Part shown: piece after piece, positions 52,562-60,430 of the stretch
Layout: each line of letters opens with the position of its first letter
Numbering within the stretch: position 1 is the first letter of the stretch
NCBI RefSeq assembly: GCF_002305895.1
Contig: NZ_CP022203.1
Location: forward strand, 8,466,001-8,530,000
Reading direction: 5' to 3'
DNA length: 64,000 bases
From: Corallococcus macrosporus DSM 14697
GTDB taxonomy: Bacteria > Myxococcota > Myxococcia > Myxococcales > Myxococcaceae
Made by a program: the position numbers and the translations under genes
The notes under the pieces: model-generated
Seen by the model: only the letters and a program-made list of their open reading frames with translations
The model's database searches: none
Told to the model about the DNA's origin: nothing

Positions 52562-52617
52562 CTGTTTGGAAATGTCGGGAGTTTTGGCGGCGCAAAACCC
52601 CCGACATTCCCGAACAG
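52562..52617. repeat. 25-bp near-perfect inverted repeat (hairpin)
   Basis: The left arm 52562-52586 and right arm 52593-52617 match at 22 of 25 positions around the loop GCGGCG. The core is AATGTCGGG/CCCGACATT. No gene boundary is directly adjacent, so it may be a mobile-element relic, a REP-like element or a terminator of a lost gene. Confidence 0.75.
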
Positions 52618-52622
52618 CGAGC

Positions 52623-52893
52623 TCCGGGACCGGCTCCGCCCCCCGGCGCGAGGGCTCCGACGGGGCGACACCGAGGAAGGGGTCGCCCACTGCGACGGCT
52701 CCTTCGCTCAGCGCATCTGAGCCGCGCGATCAGACAAACGCATGGATGCGCTTCATCGGGCGAGGCGCTACCGGTTGGCTGGTGACTTCGACAGCGCCCG
52801 ACAGGCCATGCGCGAGGTGCTCACCATCGAAGGGGTGCCGCGCAACCGCGCGACGGCACAAGGCCCACTCAAAGGTCCGACCGACAGGCCATG
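52623..52893 (+). pseudogene. Decayed DUSAM-domain gene
   Basis: A frame reads LRRGDTEEGVAHCDGSFAQR and Ile, then an in-frame TGA (52718-52720), then AARSDKRMDALHRARRYRLA followed by GDFDSARQAMREVLTIEGVP. The second half corresponds to the C-terminal half of the myxobacterial DUSAM domain (GS-x-R-L-x-DAL-x-R-x-x-R-L-x-AGD-x-D). The N-terminal part is eroded and has no ribosome binding site. The ATG at 52742 could in principle start a short product, but it would lack half the domain. DUSAM genes often neighbour kinase and DUF2381 genes in this group. Confidence 0.55.
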
Positions 52894-53046
52894 TAGGCGC
52901 GCCTGACGCCGCCTCCTCCTCCCCAGGAAGGCAGCCGAGGAGGTCCAAACAACCCCGTCGCGCCCCCCGGGTACTCCTCGGGTGGCTTCCTCTGAGGCCC
53001 AACCATCTGCCATGGTGGAGGGCCGTCTTTTTCGTTGGAGCGCAAC

Positions 53047-54135
53047 ATGCGTCACCGTCTGGGCCCCGCCGTCCTCCTGGGCTCGGCGCTGCTTCTGGGC
53101 AGCGCCTGCAAGAAGTCAGAGGCCCCCGCGCCCGAGGCCCCCGCCACGTCGCCCACGGAGCCCGCGCCCGCCTACAGCCTGTCCTTCCTCGAAGCCGCGG
53201 CGCCCTCGGGCTGTACCTGGATTCGCCATGAGTCGGCGGGCACACGCCAGCCGCTCGCCACCGTGGACGCGGCGTGCGAGCGGCTCAAGCTGGCCTGGGG
53301 CCCGCGTGGCAAGCAGGGCCTGATGGTGGACCGGGGCAGCGGCGAGCTGCCCCCGCGCGCCTGGCAGGTGGACTTCGACGCCGGCCGGAGCACCCGGCTG
53401 CTGCTGCCCGAGCTCGGCCACACCGACACGCTGGGCTTCGACGAGGAGGGCCACGTCGTGGCGCTGGTGTCGCAGTTGGAGGACCTGCCGCGGAAGATGG
53501 AGAGCGGCCGCGAGTACTTCGTCTTCGACGGCAAGCGCTTCCTCCTCCCGGACGCGGACGGCAGCCCGGGCCTGGCGCACGCGTACCGCCACGAGGCCGG
53601 CCAGTGGAAGCACCTGGAGACGGTGGCCACGCTGTACGAAATCGACGGCGCCCTGGGCACCGAGGCCCTGACCACGGCGGGCCGGCTGACGTCCTCCACC
53701 TTCTCCAGGGACCCGGACCGGCTCGCGACGTCCGAGCTGGAGGAAGGCAACGAGGACGCGGCCCGGCTGGACGCGGTGGTGAAGGACCGGGGCCACACGG
53801 CCTACGGCATGTGGGTCTCCATGGAGACACAGCAGGGCCCGCTCTACGCCTGGCGGGCCGCGGGCGAGCTGCCCACGCTGATGCTCCCGCTTCGCTGGGA
53901 GGTGAATGACCGGCTGGTGGAGCCGGAGCGGCTGGCGCTCGCGCCCACCTCGGCCGTGGCGCTGCGGATGCGGGGACACCTGCTGCTGGTCGCCGCCGAG
54001 CAGGCCGCCCGCGTCTATGACGCGAAGACGAAGAAGCGCGTCGCCGCGCTGGAGAACGTCCAAAGCGCGCGCTTCTGGCCCCAGCAGCGGACCGCCACCG
54101 CCGCCGCGCCCACCCGCGCGGTGGCGGCGCCGTAG
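53047..54135 (+). CDS. Hypothetical lipoprotein
   Basis: A protein of 362 residues from ATG 53047 with TGGAG 6 bases upstream (a TTG at 53035 is less likely). The N terminus MRHRLGPAVLLGSALLLGSAC is a lipoprotein signal with lipobox GSAC followed by KKSEAPAPEAP, a flexible Pro/Ala linker. The mature part is rich in beta strands with WD-like pieces (RAWQVDFDAGRSTRLLLPE, GHVVALVSQLEDL) but no repeat can be confirmed. Family not recognised. Lys at +2/+3 does not give an inner membrane retention signal by the E. coli rule; location is uncertain. Confidence 0.7.
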   Translation: MRHRLGPAVLLGSALLLGSACKKSEAPAPEAPATSPTEPAPAYSLSFLEAAAPSGCTWIRHESAGTRQPLATVDAACERLKLAWGPRGKQGLMVDRGSGELPPRAWQVDFDAGRSTRLLLPELGHTDTLGFDEEGHVVALVSQLEDLPRKMESGREYFVFDGKRFLLPDADGSPGLAHAYRHEAGQWKHLETVATLYEIDGALGTEALTTAGRLTSSTFSRDPDRLATSELEEGNEDAARLDAVVKDRGHTAYGMWVSMETQQGPLYAWRAAGELPTLMLPLRWEVNDRLVEPERLALAPTSAVALRMRGHLLLVAAEQAARVYDAKTKKRVAALENVQSARFWPQQRTATAAAPTRAVAAP

Positions 54136-54150
54136 CGCTGGCGCGCCGCC

Positions 54151-55032
54151 CTACTTGCCAATGCCGGCGACCGCGCCCACCAGCGCCACCACCGCATAGC
54201 CGCCGAAGCACAGACCGAAGGTGAGCAGGGGGACCGCCAGGGCGCCCAGCGCGGCGGCGCCCCAGCTCGTGCGGTGCAGGCTCCGGTACGCGATGACGCG
54301 CAGCGCGAGCGCCCACATGGGCGCGATGTACATGCCACAGAAGGGAATCACTCCCAGCAGATAAGGCGCCAGCGACAGGGTGTTGGCGCGGAGGGTGACC
54401 TCGAAGGGACGCCCCGTCCGCTGCAACCGGAACACGAGGTGGTCCAGCGCGGCGTTGATGAGCGCGACGAGCATGCCCATGACGGGCGCCGCCACCATCA
54501 CCACCCCGAACACGCCGGCCGCGACCAGCCGGAACCCGCTCTGGGAGACGTTGTCGATTTCCGTCATCGCCGCCGGGATGGCGAACACGACGGCCAGATA
54601 GAAGAGCGCCGTGGTGAAGTAGGCGGCCAGGTTGGACAGCGCCGCGAAGCCCAGGGAGCTGCCCACCGAGCCCTCCGGCCGCGCGCGCTCGAAGGTGGCC
54701 GTGGGGCGCAGCGCCACCGCCTGGCACGTCTGAAAGTATGCTCGCAGCGTGCCCAGCTCCTCGCGCCGGTCCCACGGCAGCGCATCCGCGGGAACGCGGT
54801 CATGGCACGTGGCGCACAGCGGCTCGTCCCGCGGCCCCTTCCGCAGGCACTGCGCGCACGCGAAGTTGCCACATCGGGCGCACGCCTGGAGGCTGAGCAG
54901 CTCCGGGTGGATGGCACACACGGGGTCGGAGGCGCCCGGCGTGGCCGACTGGAGAAGCGACGTGCCGCACCACGCGCAGCTCTGCGCGCCAGGGACGACG
55001 AACGCCTGACAACGGGGACACGGGATTCGCAT
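54151..55032 (-). CDS. YIP1-like membrane protein with N-terminal zinc-binding cysteines
   Basis: The predicted protein has 293 residues from ATG 55032; a start 4 codons earlier (55044) is also possible. The N terminus has CxxC pairs: CPRCQ, CAWCG, then CARCGNFACAQC and CATCH, reminiscent of zinc ribbon and B-box fingers. From about residue 130 there are about five membrane helices, for example FTTALFYLAVVFAIPAAMTE, VAAGVFGVVMVAAPVMGMLVAL and LTFGLCFGGYAVVALVGAV, as in the YIP1 family. Such combinations are common in myxobacteria with unknown function. It converges on the lipoprotein gene with a 15-base gap. Confidence 0.8.
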   Translation of the reverse strand: MRIPCPRCQAFVVPGAQSCAWCGTSLLQSATPGASDPVCAIHPELLSLQACARCGNFACAQCLRKGPRDEPLCATCHDRVPADALPWDRREELGTLRAYFQTCQAVALRPTATFERARPEGSVGSSLGFAALSNLAAYFTTALFYLAVVFAIPAAMTEIDNVSQSGFRLVAAGVFGVVMVAAPVMGMLVALINAALDHLVFRLQRTGRPFEVTLRANTLSLAPYLLGVIPFCGMYIAPMWALALRVIAYRSLHRTSWGAAALGALAVPLLTFGLCFGGYAVVALVGAVAGIGK

Positions 55033-55125
55033 ACGTGCCGCCATCCTCGCATGAGAGCCCACCGGGAAACCCGCTCGTCGAATTCGCGCTTTCCCCTGCC
55101 CCATCCACGCTTTAGAGAAGGAGCC

Positions 55126-55596
55126 ATGCACCTGCCCGGTCTCGTGTCGCTCCTCCTCCTGTCCGCGCCCGCCCTGGCCGCCGAGCCCGCGGCGCAGCCT
55201 CCCGCCCCGACGTCCCAGGCCCAGGACAAGGCGGCCTTCGAAGCCGAGCTCCAGCGCAACCTGGAGGCCATCGACAAGATGGTGGACAGCAACACCCTCC
55301 TCCCCTGCGGCAACCCGCCGCTGCGCCCCGTGCGAATCAGCGGGGAGGACCTCCAGTTCGACCCCGAGAAACTCGCCCACCTCTACGAGGACGAGACTAC
55401 CTACCAGCTCAGGTGCACCTTCAAGCTGGACGGGACCGTCACGGGCTGCCGCATCCTCAGGCCATTGCTGCCCCTGGACGCGGAGAACCGCGCGCGCATC
55501 AAGCAGTGGCGCTTCAAGCCGGCCCTCTACAAGGACAAGCCCGTCGCGACGACCTGCACGCTCTTCGGCGCGCTGAAGCCCCGGCCGTCGAACTGA
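55126..55596 (+). CDS. Exported TonB C-terminal-like protein
   Basis: A protein of 156 residues from ATG 55126 with AGAAGGAG ahead of it. The signal peptide is MHLPGLVSLLLLSAPALAAE. The C-terminal 80 residues (YQLRCTFKLDGTVTGCRILR, then ENRARIKQWRFKPALYKDKP) match the TonB C-terminal fold, in which a beta strand, an A-x-x-x-x-x-x-W-R-F-x-P-A motif and a final strand are diagnostic. Unlike true TonB it has no Pro-rich periplasm-spanning region or N-terminal membrane anchor. Two Cys (CTFKLDGTVTGC) could form a disulfide. Probable energy-transducer-like protein of unclear partner. Confidence 0.75.
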   Translation: MHLPGLVSLLLLSAPALAAEPAAQPPAPTSQAQDKAAFEAELQRNLEAIDKMVDSNTLLPCGNPPLRPVRISGEDLQFDPEKLAHLYEDETTYQLRCTFKLDGTVTGCRILRPLLPLDAENRARIKQWRFKPALYKDKPVATTCTLFGALKPRPSN

Positions 55597-55604
55597 AGCG
55601 CGCG

Positions 55605-55632
55605 GCCGCCGGAGGTCACCTGCTCCGGCGGC
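55605..55632. terminator. Bidirectional terminator candidate
   Basis: GCCGCCGGA (55605-55613) pairs with TCCGGCGGC (55624-55632) around a 10-base loop, in the 41 bases between convergent stop codons at 55596 and 55638. No U-run is present. Confidence 0.5.
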
Positions 55633-55637
55633 GCGGC

Positions 55638-57863
55638 TCACTTCTCCGCGGGCTCCAGCCCGTGGTCGTCCGGCACCGCGCCACTGGCGCCCGTTGACTC
55701 GGGGACGGCGGGCGCCGGCGCGACCACCGGCCTGGGCGCTTCACGCGCCCGCTTCGCCTCACGCAGGGCCGCGGTGGCCGCCGCCTTCCGGCCCAGCGAC
55801 TTCTCCCGCTTCGCCAGCGCCTCCCAGAGCTCCGGCGCGTCCGGGTGCAACACCACGCCCGCGCGCAGCAGGCCCGCGGCCACCGAGGTGGACGGCACGG
55901 TGTAGAGCCGCTTCAGGAAGTTCTTGGGCGCCAGCGCCAGGGCCCCCTGCGGCGTGGACACGGCCTCGCGCAGGTGCGGCAACACCACCGCCTCCGGGTT
56001 CGCCGCGAGCAGCGCCTCGGCCAGCGCCCAGCGCGCATCCACTCCGCGGGGCTGGAGCTCCACGGCACGCTCCAGCCAACGCCGCCGGGCCGCCGGCTGC
56101 TTGCGCCACGCATGGCCATCCGCGATGCGCAGCAGCTCGTCCGAATAGTCCGGGTGGAAGCCCGGTGACGCGGCCACCGACTCGCGCACCGCGGCCCAGT
56201 GCGGCTCCGGGTTCTTCTCCTCGTCCAGGCGCACCCGCCGGAGCGCGGGGAGCTGCGTGCGCTTCCAGGCCGCGGAGAGGCGGAGGACGTCCGCCCGCAG
56301 CGGCGCGCCGAAGCGCTCCGGCTCGGGCACCTGCTGGGCGTCACACGCGGCCAGGTAGTCCGAGAAGAAGGCCAGCGGCCCCTCGACGGCATAGGCCTTC
56401 AGCCGTTCGGCGCCGTGCAGCTTCTCCAGCGTGCGGGCCATGTGCGCGCCGGCGTGGATGAAGGCGGCGCCCTGGCGCGGCTCATGCCCGCTCCGGACGC
56501 GCTCCAGCGCCCCCCGCGCGTCCCGGCCTATCTCCTTCCGGTTCAGCAGCGCGGAGACGCGGGTGAAGGCGCCCGGCAGGTCCGACGCCGGCGGCAGCGC
56601 GCCCGGGCCGCGCGTGGCCCACTGGTGGTACGCCAGCCCATAGCTGGCGACGCGGCTCAGCCCTTCGTACACCACCGCGTCCACCGGGTCCGCGACATAG
56701 GCCTCGCGGCGCGTGACGGCGTCATCCACCAGGTGCTCCATCAAGCGGATGGACAACCGGCGCATGCGGCGGGCCTCGCCCTCCACGTTGGTCGCCAGGG
56801 CAATCACCGTGTCCTCGGCGGGGAGCATCACCAGCATCGTGCTCGTCTCGGGCTGGCCGCCCGCGTGGGCCACCACGTAGTGGCCGCGTACCGGGTAGGT
56901 GGCGAAGCCCATGCCGTAGTCGGTGAGGCGCCCGTCGGTGGTGGCCATGGACGTCTGCATCCGGCCCATCGTCTCGCGAGTCACCAGCGTGTGGGCCAGC
57001 ACCGCGCGGCCGAAGGCCAGCATGTCCCCCACGGTGGCGCGGGTGCCGCCCCCGGCGAAGCGGCTGGACACGTCGAGGAAGCGCGACGGCCTCAGCGCGC
57101 CGCCGAGCACCCGGTACCCCTTGGCCTGGTGCGCATCGCGCGTGGCCATGACGTCCAGGTCGGCGTGGTGCATGCCCGCGGGCGCGAAGAGGTGCTCGCG
57201 CAGGTAGTCGCGGTAGGACTGGCCGGAGGCCTTCTGCACCGCCGCGCCCAGCAGGTTGTAGCCCCACGTCGTGTACAGGTAGCGGGTGCGCGGCTCGAAG
57301 GCGAGCGGCTTGCCCGCGAAGACGGCGATGGCAGCCTTCGTGCTCAGGACCTTCGTGTTGCGGCTGGAGGCAAACCCGTCATAGGTGGGCACGCCACTCA
57401 CGTGCCCCAGCAAGTCCCGCACGGTGACGGGCCACTGCCTGGCGGGATAGTTCTCCACCAGGGTGGAGATGTCCGCGTCCAGGCTCAGCTTGCCCTGCTC
57501 CACCAACTGGAGCACCGCCACCGCGGTGAAGGACTTGGTGACGGACGCCATGCGGTAGGTGGTGCGCGGCGTCGCGGGCAGCTTGCGGGCCACGTCGCGG
57601 AGGCCATAGGCACACACCCAGCGCTCCGCGCCGCGCGTCACCCCCACGGACAGCCCCGCGACGGGCCCCTGGGACAGCTCGGCCCGGACGACCGCGTCCA
57701 GCGCGCCGCGCACCTCCGCGGAGAAGGCCCGGGGGACCTGCTCCGGGTCCAGCCCGGCGGGCTCGCACGTCATCTCCAGCGCGGGCCGGGGCGCGGCCAG
57801 CGACGCGGGCGCCGCGAGCCCCAGGAGCGCCATGGCCCCATACCGCACGAACGCGAGTCTCAT
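55638..57863 (-). CDS. Serine hydrolase of the beta-lactamase/esterase class C type with C-terminal extension
   Basis: The predicted protein has 741 residues with a signal peptide (MRLAFVRYGAMALLGLAAPA). The N-terminal domain (about 40-390) is a class C beta-lactamase/D-aminopeptidase-like fold: SxxK as SVTK in YRMASVTKSFTAVAV, the YxN-equivalent in YTTWGYNLLGAAV, and a late HAGGQPETSTMLV for the KTG/HxG-like motif. The C-terminal 350 residues are helical and repetitive (TPR-like; LQPRGVDARWALAEALLA). The start overlaps the stop of the SGNH hydrolase gene (ATGA), so they are cotranscribed. Substrate is unknown; action on peptide or ester bonds outside the cytoplasm is likely. Confidence 0.85.
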   Translation of the reverse strand: MRLAFVRYGAMALLGLAAPASLAAPRPALEMTCEPAGLDPEQVPRAFSAEVRGALDAVVRAELSQGPVAGLSVGVTRGAERWVCAYGLRDVARKLPATPRTTYRMASVTKSFTAVAVLQLVEQGKLSLDADISTLVENYPARQWPVTVRDLLGHVSGVPTYDGFASSRNTKVLSTKAAIAVFAGKPLAFEPRTRYLYTTWGYNLLGAAVQKASGQSYRDYLREHLFAPAGMHHADLDVMATRDAHQAKGYRVLGGALRPSRFLDVSSRFAGGGTRATVGDMLAFGRAVLAHTLVTRETMGRMQTSMATTDGRLTDYGMGFATYPVRGHYVVAHAGGQPETSTMLVMLPAEDTVIALATNVEGEARRMRRLSIRLMEHLVDDAVTRREAYVADPVDAVVYEGLSRVASYGLAYHQWATRGPGALPPASDLPGAFTRVSALLNRKEIGRDARGALERVRSGHEPRQGAAFIHAGAHMARTLEKLHGAERLKAYAVEGPLAFFSDYLAACDAQQVPEPERFGAPLRADVLRLSAAWKRTQLPALRRVRLDEEKNPEPHWAAVRESVAASPGFHPDYSDELLRIADGHAWRKQPAARRRWLERAVELQPRGVDARWALAEALLAANPEAVVLPHLREAVSTPQGALALAPKNFLKRLYTVPSTSVAAGLLRAGVVLHPDAPELWEALAKREKSLGRKAAATAALREAKRAREAPRPVVAPAPAVPESTGASGAVPDDHGLEPAEK

Positions 57864-59332
57864 GGCGTGACCTCCGCGCTGGGCTGGGCCGCTCCGGGCG
57901 TGGGCATCACCGCCGCGACACCGCGCGCGGGCGGCGGCGCCTCCACATAGGCGCGCAGCAGCGCGTCGGTGACCAGGTGGCCCAGCACGTCCAGCCCCGC
58001 GCCGCGCGGGTGCACCAGGTCGTCATGCATGAAGCCAGACGCGTGGAAGCGCGCCAGCGCCCCCTCGCCGCCCATGGCGGCGTAGAAGTCGAAGAAGGCG
58101 CACCCCTCGGCGAGCGCGACCTCCCGCTCGGCGGCGTTGACCGCCTCCAGCGAGGGACGCTGCGTCAGCGCCTGGGCCTTCGCGCCCGGCCCCTTCACCG
58201 CGTCCATGGGGCCCACCAGCAGGCACGCGCTCCCGGGCGCCGCCTCGCGCGCGCGGCGGAGCAGCGCGCTCAAGTCCGCGCGCAGCTTCTCCATGTCCAG
58301 GCGCTTCCATTCGATGCGCTTGGACTCGTTGCCGCCCAGGAAGAAGACGAGCAGCCTGGGCGCGCGCTGGGCGAGCTGGGACTTCAGCGCGGCGCCGTCG
58401 ACGCGCGCATAGAGGCCGGCGTCCGACGAAGGCACCCCCAACATGTCCAGGACGATGCCGGGCCGCGCGTGCTGCAACACCACGCCCTGCACCACCGCGC
58501 CCTGGCTCTCGGCCACCACCTCCAGCGTCCGCGCGCCCTCGGGCAGCTCGAAGTGGGTGGCGCGCGAAGCCCCGCTCCCCGTGGGCTCGGTCCTCGCAAG
58601 CACCTCGCCGCCGCTGGAGATGCTGAGCGCGCCCGCGTCCGGCACGTCCAGCCACCACAGCGCGCCGCGTGGCTCGCCGTCCAACGTGAAGCGGCTGCGC
58701 GCCTTGGCGCGGGTGGCCAGGTGATACACGCCGGTGATGCCAAAGGCATGCGGCGGCGCGCGCAGCTCGCCCAGGGTGCGCGGCTGCCACCCGCTGGCGC
58801 TGGCGCTGGTGCGGCCACGCCCGCCATAGGGGGCCATGCGGTCCACCAGCAACAGCCCGCGGCCCGCGCTCCCGAACGCCTCGGACAAGTCGTCACGCAG
58901 GACGTCCACGATGCGGTCCCCGGCAATCAACGAGTTGCCGAAGGCCTCGATGACCACGGGCTCCGTCTCCGTGCCCATGGCCAGCCCGTCCAGTGACGCG
59001 AAGAAGGGCGCCAGCGCCGTGCGCGCGCAGCCGTTGCCCAGGGGCGCCACGCAGGGGTCTTCCACGTTCGCGCCGGGCGCGCCCAGCTTCTCCGCCAGGG
59101 CCCGCAGCTGCGCGGTCCGCGCGGGCCGGGCCGGCAGCTCCCGCCGGAACGCGGGCGCGGGCGGCGGCGGGGGGGGCGGCGCCACGGGGAGCGCGACTGG
59201 CTCCGTTCGCTCGGGAGCAGGGGAAGGGGCGGCGCGAGACGAGGACCCGATGTCACAGGCGGTCAACAAGCCACCGAGCAGGACCGGCACCCAGGTCCGC
59301 CGGCCGCCCCGCCCGACTTCCAAATGCGTCAT
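57860..59332 (-). CDS. SGNH/GDSL-family hydrolase, lipoprotein
   Basis: The predicted protein has 490 residues from ATG 59332 (MTHLEVGRG). The signal ends in the lipobox LLTAC, followed by a Pro/Ala-rich linker. The SGNH catalytic pattern is present: FGNSLIAGDRIVD (block I Ser, in place of GDS), VFFLGGNESKRI (block III Gly-x-Asn) and HDDLVHPRGAGLDVLG (block V Asp and His). Between blocks I and III is an inserted beta-sandwich-like domain (RFTLDGEPRGALWWLDVP). Enzymes of this kind act on O-acyl groups of surface polysaccharide. It is coupled to the downstream serine hydrolase gene by ATGA. Confidence 0.83.
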   Translation of the reverse strand: MTHLEVGRGGRRTWVPVLLGGLLTACDIGSSSRAAPSPAPERTEPVALPVAPPPPPPPAPAFRRELPARPARTAQLRALAEKLGAPGANVEDPCVAPLGNGCARTALAPFFASLDGLAMGTETEPVVIEAFGNSLIAGDRIVDVLRDDLSEAFGSAGRGLLLVDRMAPYGGRGRTSASASGWQPRTLGELRAPPHAFGITGVYHLATRAKARSRFTLDGEPRGALWWLDVPDAGALSISSGGEVLARTEPTGSGASRATHFELPEGARTLEVVAESQGAVVQGVVLQHARPGIVLDMLGVPSSDAGLYARVDGAALKSQLAQRAPRLLVFFLGGNESKRIEWKRLDMEKLRADLSALLRRAREAAPGSACLLVGPMDAVKGPGAKAQALTQRPSLEAVNAAEREVALAEGCAFFDFYAAMGGEGALARFHASGFMHDDLVHPRGAGLDVLGHLVTDALLRAYVEAPPPARGVAAVMPTPGAAQPSAEVTP

Positions 59333-59567
59333 GTAGGCGGCAGCGTAGACGAAAGCCCCTGGGTCCGCATGTTCCCGGCGGGTGTCTCCCCGCCTGCTGG
59401 AAGAGCGGCCCCGCGGCACGCACTCCGCGTTCCTTGCCGCGGCGAAATGGGTGCCCGTGAGTCAACGCAAGTTGTTGGAGAAACGGCCCGGCGCAAATGC
59501 AAGGTCAAGCCCCGAACATCCTCCCTTCACTTGCGACCGGGATACCCCAAATTATCCGCGCCCTCTT

Positions 59568-59921
59568 ATGGAGAAACGGAACAACAGGGTCGCCAACTGG
59601 ACGCGCCTGCACCGACGGTTCGGCGACCACGTGCGCAAGCTCCGGACGACCCGGGAGCTCACGCAGGAAGCCCTCGCGGAGCGCAGCGACCTGTCCGTGG
59701 ACGCCATCCGCCGGATTGAACGTGGTTCGTTCTCTCCCTCCCTGGACACCCTCGGGAAGCTCGCCAAGGGGCTCGACGTGTCGCTGAAGACGCTCTTCCA
59801 GGGCTTCGAGCGCGAACGCTCCAACGCCGTGGCGGAGATTTGCGACTTCCTCTCCCTGCGCTCGGGCCGCGAGGTGGAGCTGGCCTGGCGCGTCATCCAG
59901 GCGATGTTCGAGGAGCGCTGA
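59568..59921 (+). CDS. XRE-family helix-turn-helix regulator
   Basis: A protein of 117 residues from ATG 59568 (MEKRNNRVANWTRLHRRFG). Residues 19-75 form a Cro/C1-type HTH: FGDHVRKLRTTRELTQEALA, ERSDLSVDAIRRIERGSFSP and SLDTLGKLAKGLDVSLKTLF. The C-terminal 40 residues are a helical segment ending EVELAWRVIQAMFEER. It has no metal or small-molecule binding motif. The leader is AT-richer than usual for this genome, and it precedes the small Cys-rich secreted protein by 101 bases, so it may control that gene; this is inference. Confidence 0.85.
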   Translation: MEKRNNRVANWTRLHRRFGDHVRKLRTTRELTQEALAERSDLSVDAIRRIERGSFSPSLDTLGKLAKGLDVSLKTLFQGFERERSNAVAEICDFLSLRSGREVELAWRVIQAMFEER

Positions 59922-60022
59922 GGCCCGCCCGGCCCCGTCACGCCCCCATCACCCTGCGTCGGTACACCACGATTCGCGGCCCATGGAGGGCCGCGACGTG
60001 GCGGTCCTTCACAGGAGCAATC

Positions 60023-60319
60023 ATGAACACGCTGACGAAGTTCCTCGCCGGTGCCTCCTTTCTCTTCGCGCTCACCTTCGCCCCTGGCGCGCAGGCGCAG
60101 GAGTGCTACGCGGTCTGTGACTGCTCGAAGCCGTGCAACACGCCCTGCCAGGATGGCGGCGAGCGCTCGCGGTGCGGCACCTCGGGCTACTCCTGCCTCG
60201 GCCAATGCGCGAAGAACGACCCGCAGGCCTCCGTGAGCGACAAGAAGGCGTCCGACGAGGCCGCGCCCGCGTGCGGCCAGCAGCAGACGGACCAGGCCTC
60301 GGAAGAAGCCGAGAGCTGA
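60023..60319 (+). CDS. Small secreted cysteine-rich protein
   Basis: A protein of 98 residues from ATG 60023 with AGGAG upstream. The signal peptide is MNTLTKFLAGASFLFALTF followed by APGAQAQ. The mature core has eight cysteines spaced C-x3-C-x-C-x3-C-x3-C-x8-C-x6-C-x3-C, then an acidic Gln/Glu/Ser-rich tail with a ninth Cys. This density suggests a disulfide-stabilised peptide, possibly metal binding. No family is recognised. A hairpin follows the stop. Confidence 0.75.
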   Translation: MNTLTKFLAGASFLFALTFAPGAQAQECYAVCDCSKPCNTPCQDGGERSRCGTSGYSCLGQCAKNDPQASVSDKKASDEAAPACGQQQTDQASEEAES

Positions 60320-60334
60320 GCCCGGCGGCGGGCT
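60319..60334 (+). terminator. Weak terminator candidate
   Basis: AGCCCG (60319-60324) and CGGGCT (60329-60334) form a 6-bp stem with loop GCGG, followed by only TT. It immediately follows the stop of the Cys-rich protein gene. Confidence 0.35.
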
Positions 60335-60430
60335 TTCCAGGGGGTCAGGACGTTCCCACCCGGCCTGACCTCCGCGGTCCGACCTCCCCCCCACAGGTCG
60401 CTTTGAGGGCGCGCCAACCGGGGTGGTAGC

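Larger units (their letters stand above)
52129..53046. other. Gene-poor 918-base stretch with decayed sequences
   Basis: No intact gene is supported on either strand between the Imm11 pseudogene and the lipoprotein gene at 53047. Within it lie a long hairpin at 52562-52617 and a DUSAM-like pseudogene at 52623-52893. The part 52129-52560 may contain remains of the toxin that once went with the Imm11 gene, but no motif can be recognised. Confidence 0.4.

Noticed and set aside
52730-53245. Open frame on the minus strand in the decayed region
   Set aside because: It overlaps the lipoprotein signal sequence gene on the other strand and has low-complexity Arg/Pro composition.
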